Of a stretch of DNA of 7,101 nt, positions 6,891 through 7,101 are shown piece by piece. The notes beneath the pieces were generated by a model. It saw nothing but the letters and a program-made list of their open reading frames with translations. It searched no databases and had not been told where the DNA came from. The stretch is from Sphingomonadales bacterium. GTDB lineage: Bacteria > Pseudomonadota > Alphaproteobacteria > Sphingomonadales > Sphingomonadaceae. Each line of letters begins with the position of its first letter. The first letter of the stretch is position 1. The translations under genes were made by a program, and so were the position numbers. The stretch is from assembly GCA_027489295.1 (NCBI GenBank), contig JAIYAA010000388.1, positions 1 to 7,101 of the forward strand, read 5' to 3'.

Positions 6891-7101
6891 TGGCCGTCTA
6901 CACGCAGGTTTCGGCCGAGGCGCTGTCCGCGTTCCTCGAGCGGTTCGACGTCGGCGAGCTGGTCTCCGCCAAGGGCATCGCCGAGGGGGTGGAGAACAGC
7001 AACTATCTGGTCGACACGACCAAGAGCCGCTTCATCCTCACCCTCTACGAGAAGCGCGTCGACCAGGGCGACCTGCCCTATTTCATGGCGCTGCTCGATC
7101 A
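6890..7101 (+). CDS. thrB: Homoserine kinase ThrB, 5' portion (continues beyond window)
   Basis: ThrB phosphorylates homoserine in threonine biosynthesis. Only the first 70 codons are present and the frame is open to the window edge. The visible N terminus begins [19 protein letters not shown] and contains KGIAEGVENSNYLVDT (44-59) and RFILTLYEKRVDQGDLPYF (63-81 region, running towards the edge), which are characteristic of the alphaproteobacterial and pseudomonad ThrB of the APH-like kinase fold, not the GHMP-type ThrB of E. coli. The active-site loop and metal-binding residues lie beyond the window. The ATG at 6890 overlaps the ispH TAA by one base. An ispH-thrB-rnhA order is common in alphaproteobacteria, so rnhA may follow (inference). 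Confidence 0.93.
   Translation, partial: MAVYTQVSAEALSAFLERFDVGELVSAKGIAEGVENSNYLVDTTKSRFILTLYEKRVDQGDLPYFMALLD

Noticed and set aside
1..7101. Mobile element, phage, CRISPR, toxin-antitoxin or novel defence system
   Set aside because: Every coding stretch is a housekeeping gene or one lipoprotein. No transposase, integrase, direct-repeat array or nuclease-like frame is present.

Overview
The window is a chromosomal housekeeping segment from a GC-rich alphaproteobacterium, most likely a sphingomonad (Sphingomonas or a close relative). The evidence is the strongly GC-biased third codon position, the protein signatures, the split glycine decarboxylase, the ispH-thrB junction, and GC-rich palindromic repeats of the kind common between sphingomonad genes. 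The genus is an inference from sequence character, not a database result.

Positions 33 to about 5076, read on the minus strand, hold a complete glycine cleavage locus. In transcription order it is: a candidate promoter, a tandem two-aptamer glycine riboswitch (5012 to 4832), gcvT, gcvH, a spacer of about 265 bp carrying an inverted pair of palindromic repeats, gcvPA and gcvPB. gcvT and gcvH are one base apart, and gcvPA and gcvPB overlap by ATGA. The P protein is split into two subunits, which with H and T proteins (plus lipoamide dehydrogenase encoded elsewhere) oxidise glycine to CO2, ammonia and methylene-tetrahydrofolate. The riboswitch lets glycine control production of the enzymes that consume it. 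No U-tract terminator is visible between aptamer 2 and gcvT, which favours control of translation initiation.

Positions 5131 to 5816 hold a perfect 13-bp inverted repeat and a minus-strand gene for a predicted lipoprotein of unknown function, apparently with a TTG start.

Positions 5937 to 7101, on the plus strand, hold ispH (last step of the MEP isoprenoid pathway) followed by the 5' part of thrB (homoserine kinase), which runs off the window. The two genes share one base (TAATG) and are probably cotranscribed.

I see no mobile element, phage, CRISPR array, tRNA or rRNA, and nothing that looks like an undescribed system. The points most worth a second look are the riboswitch and its expression platform, the repeat pair that splits the gcv operon, the unusual residues in a GcvPB C-terminal motif, and the unknown lipoprotein.
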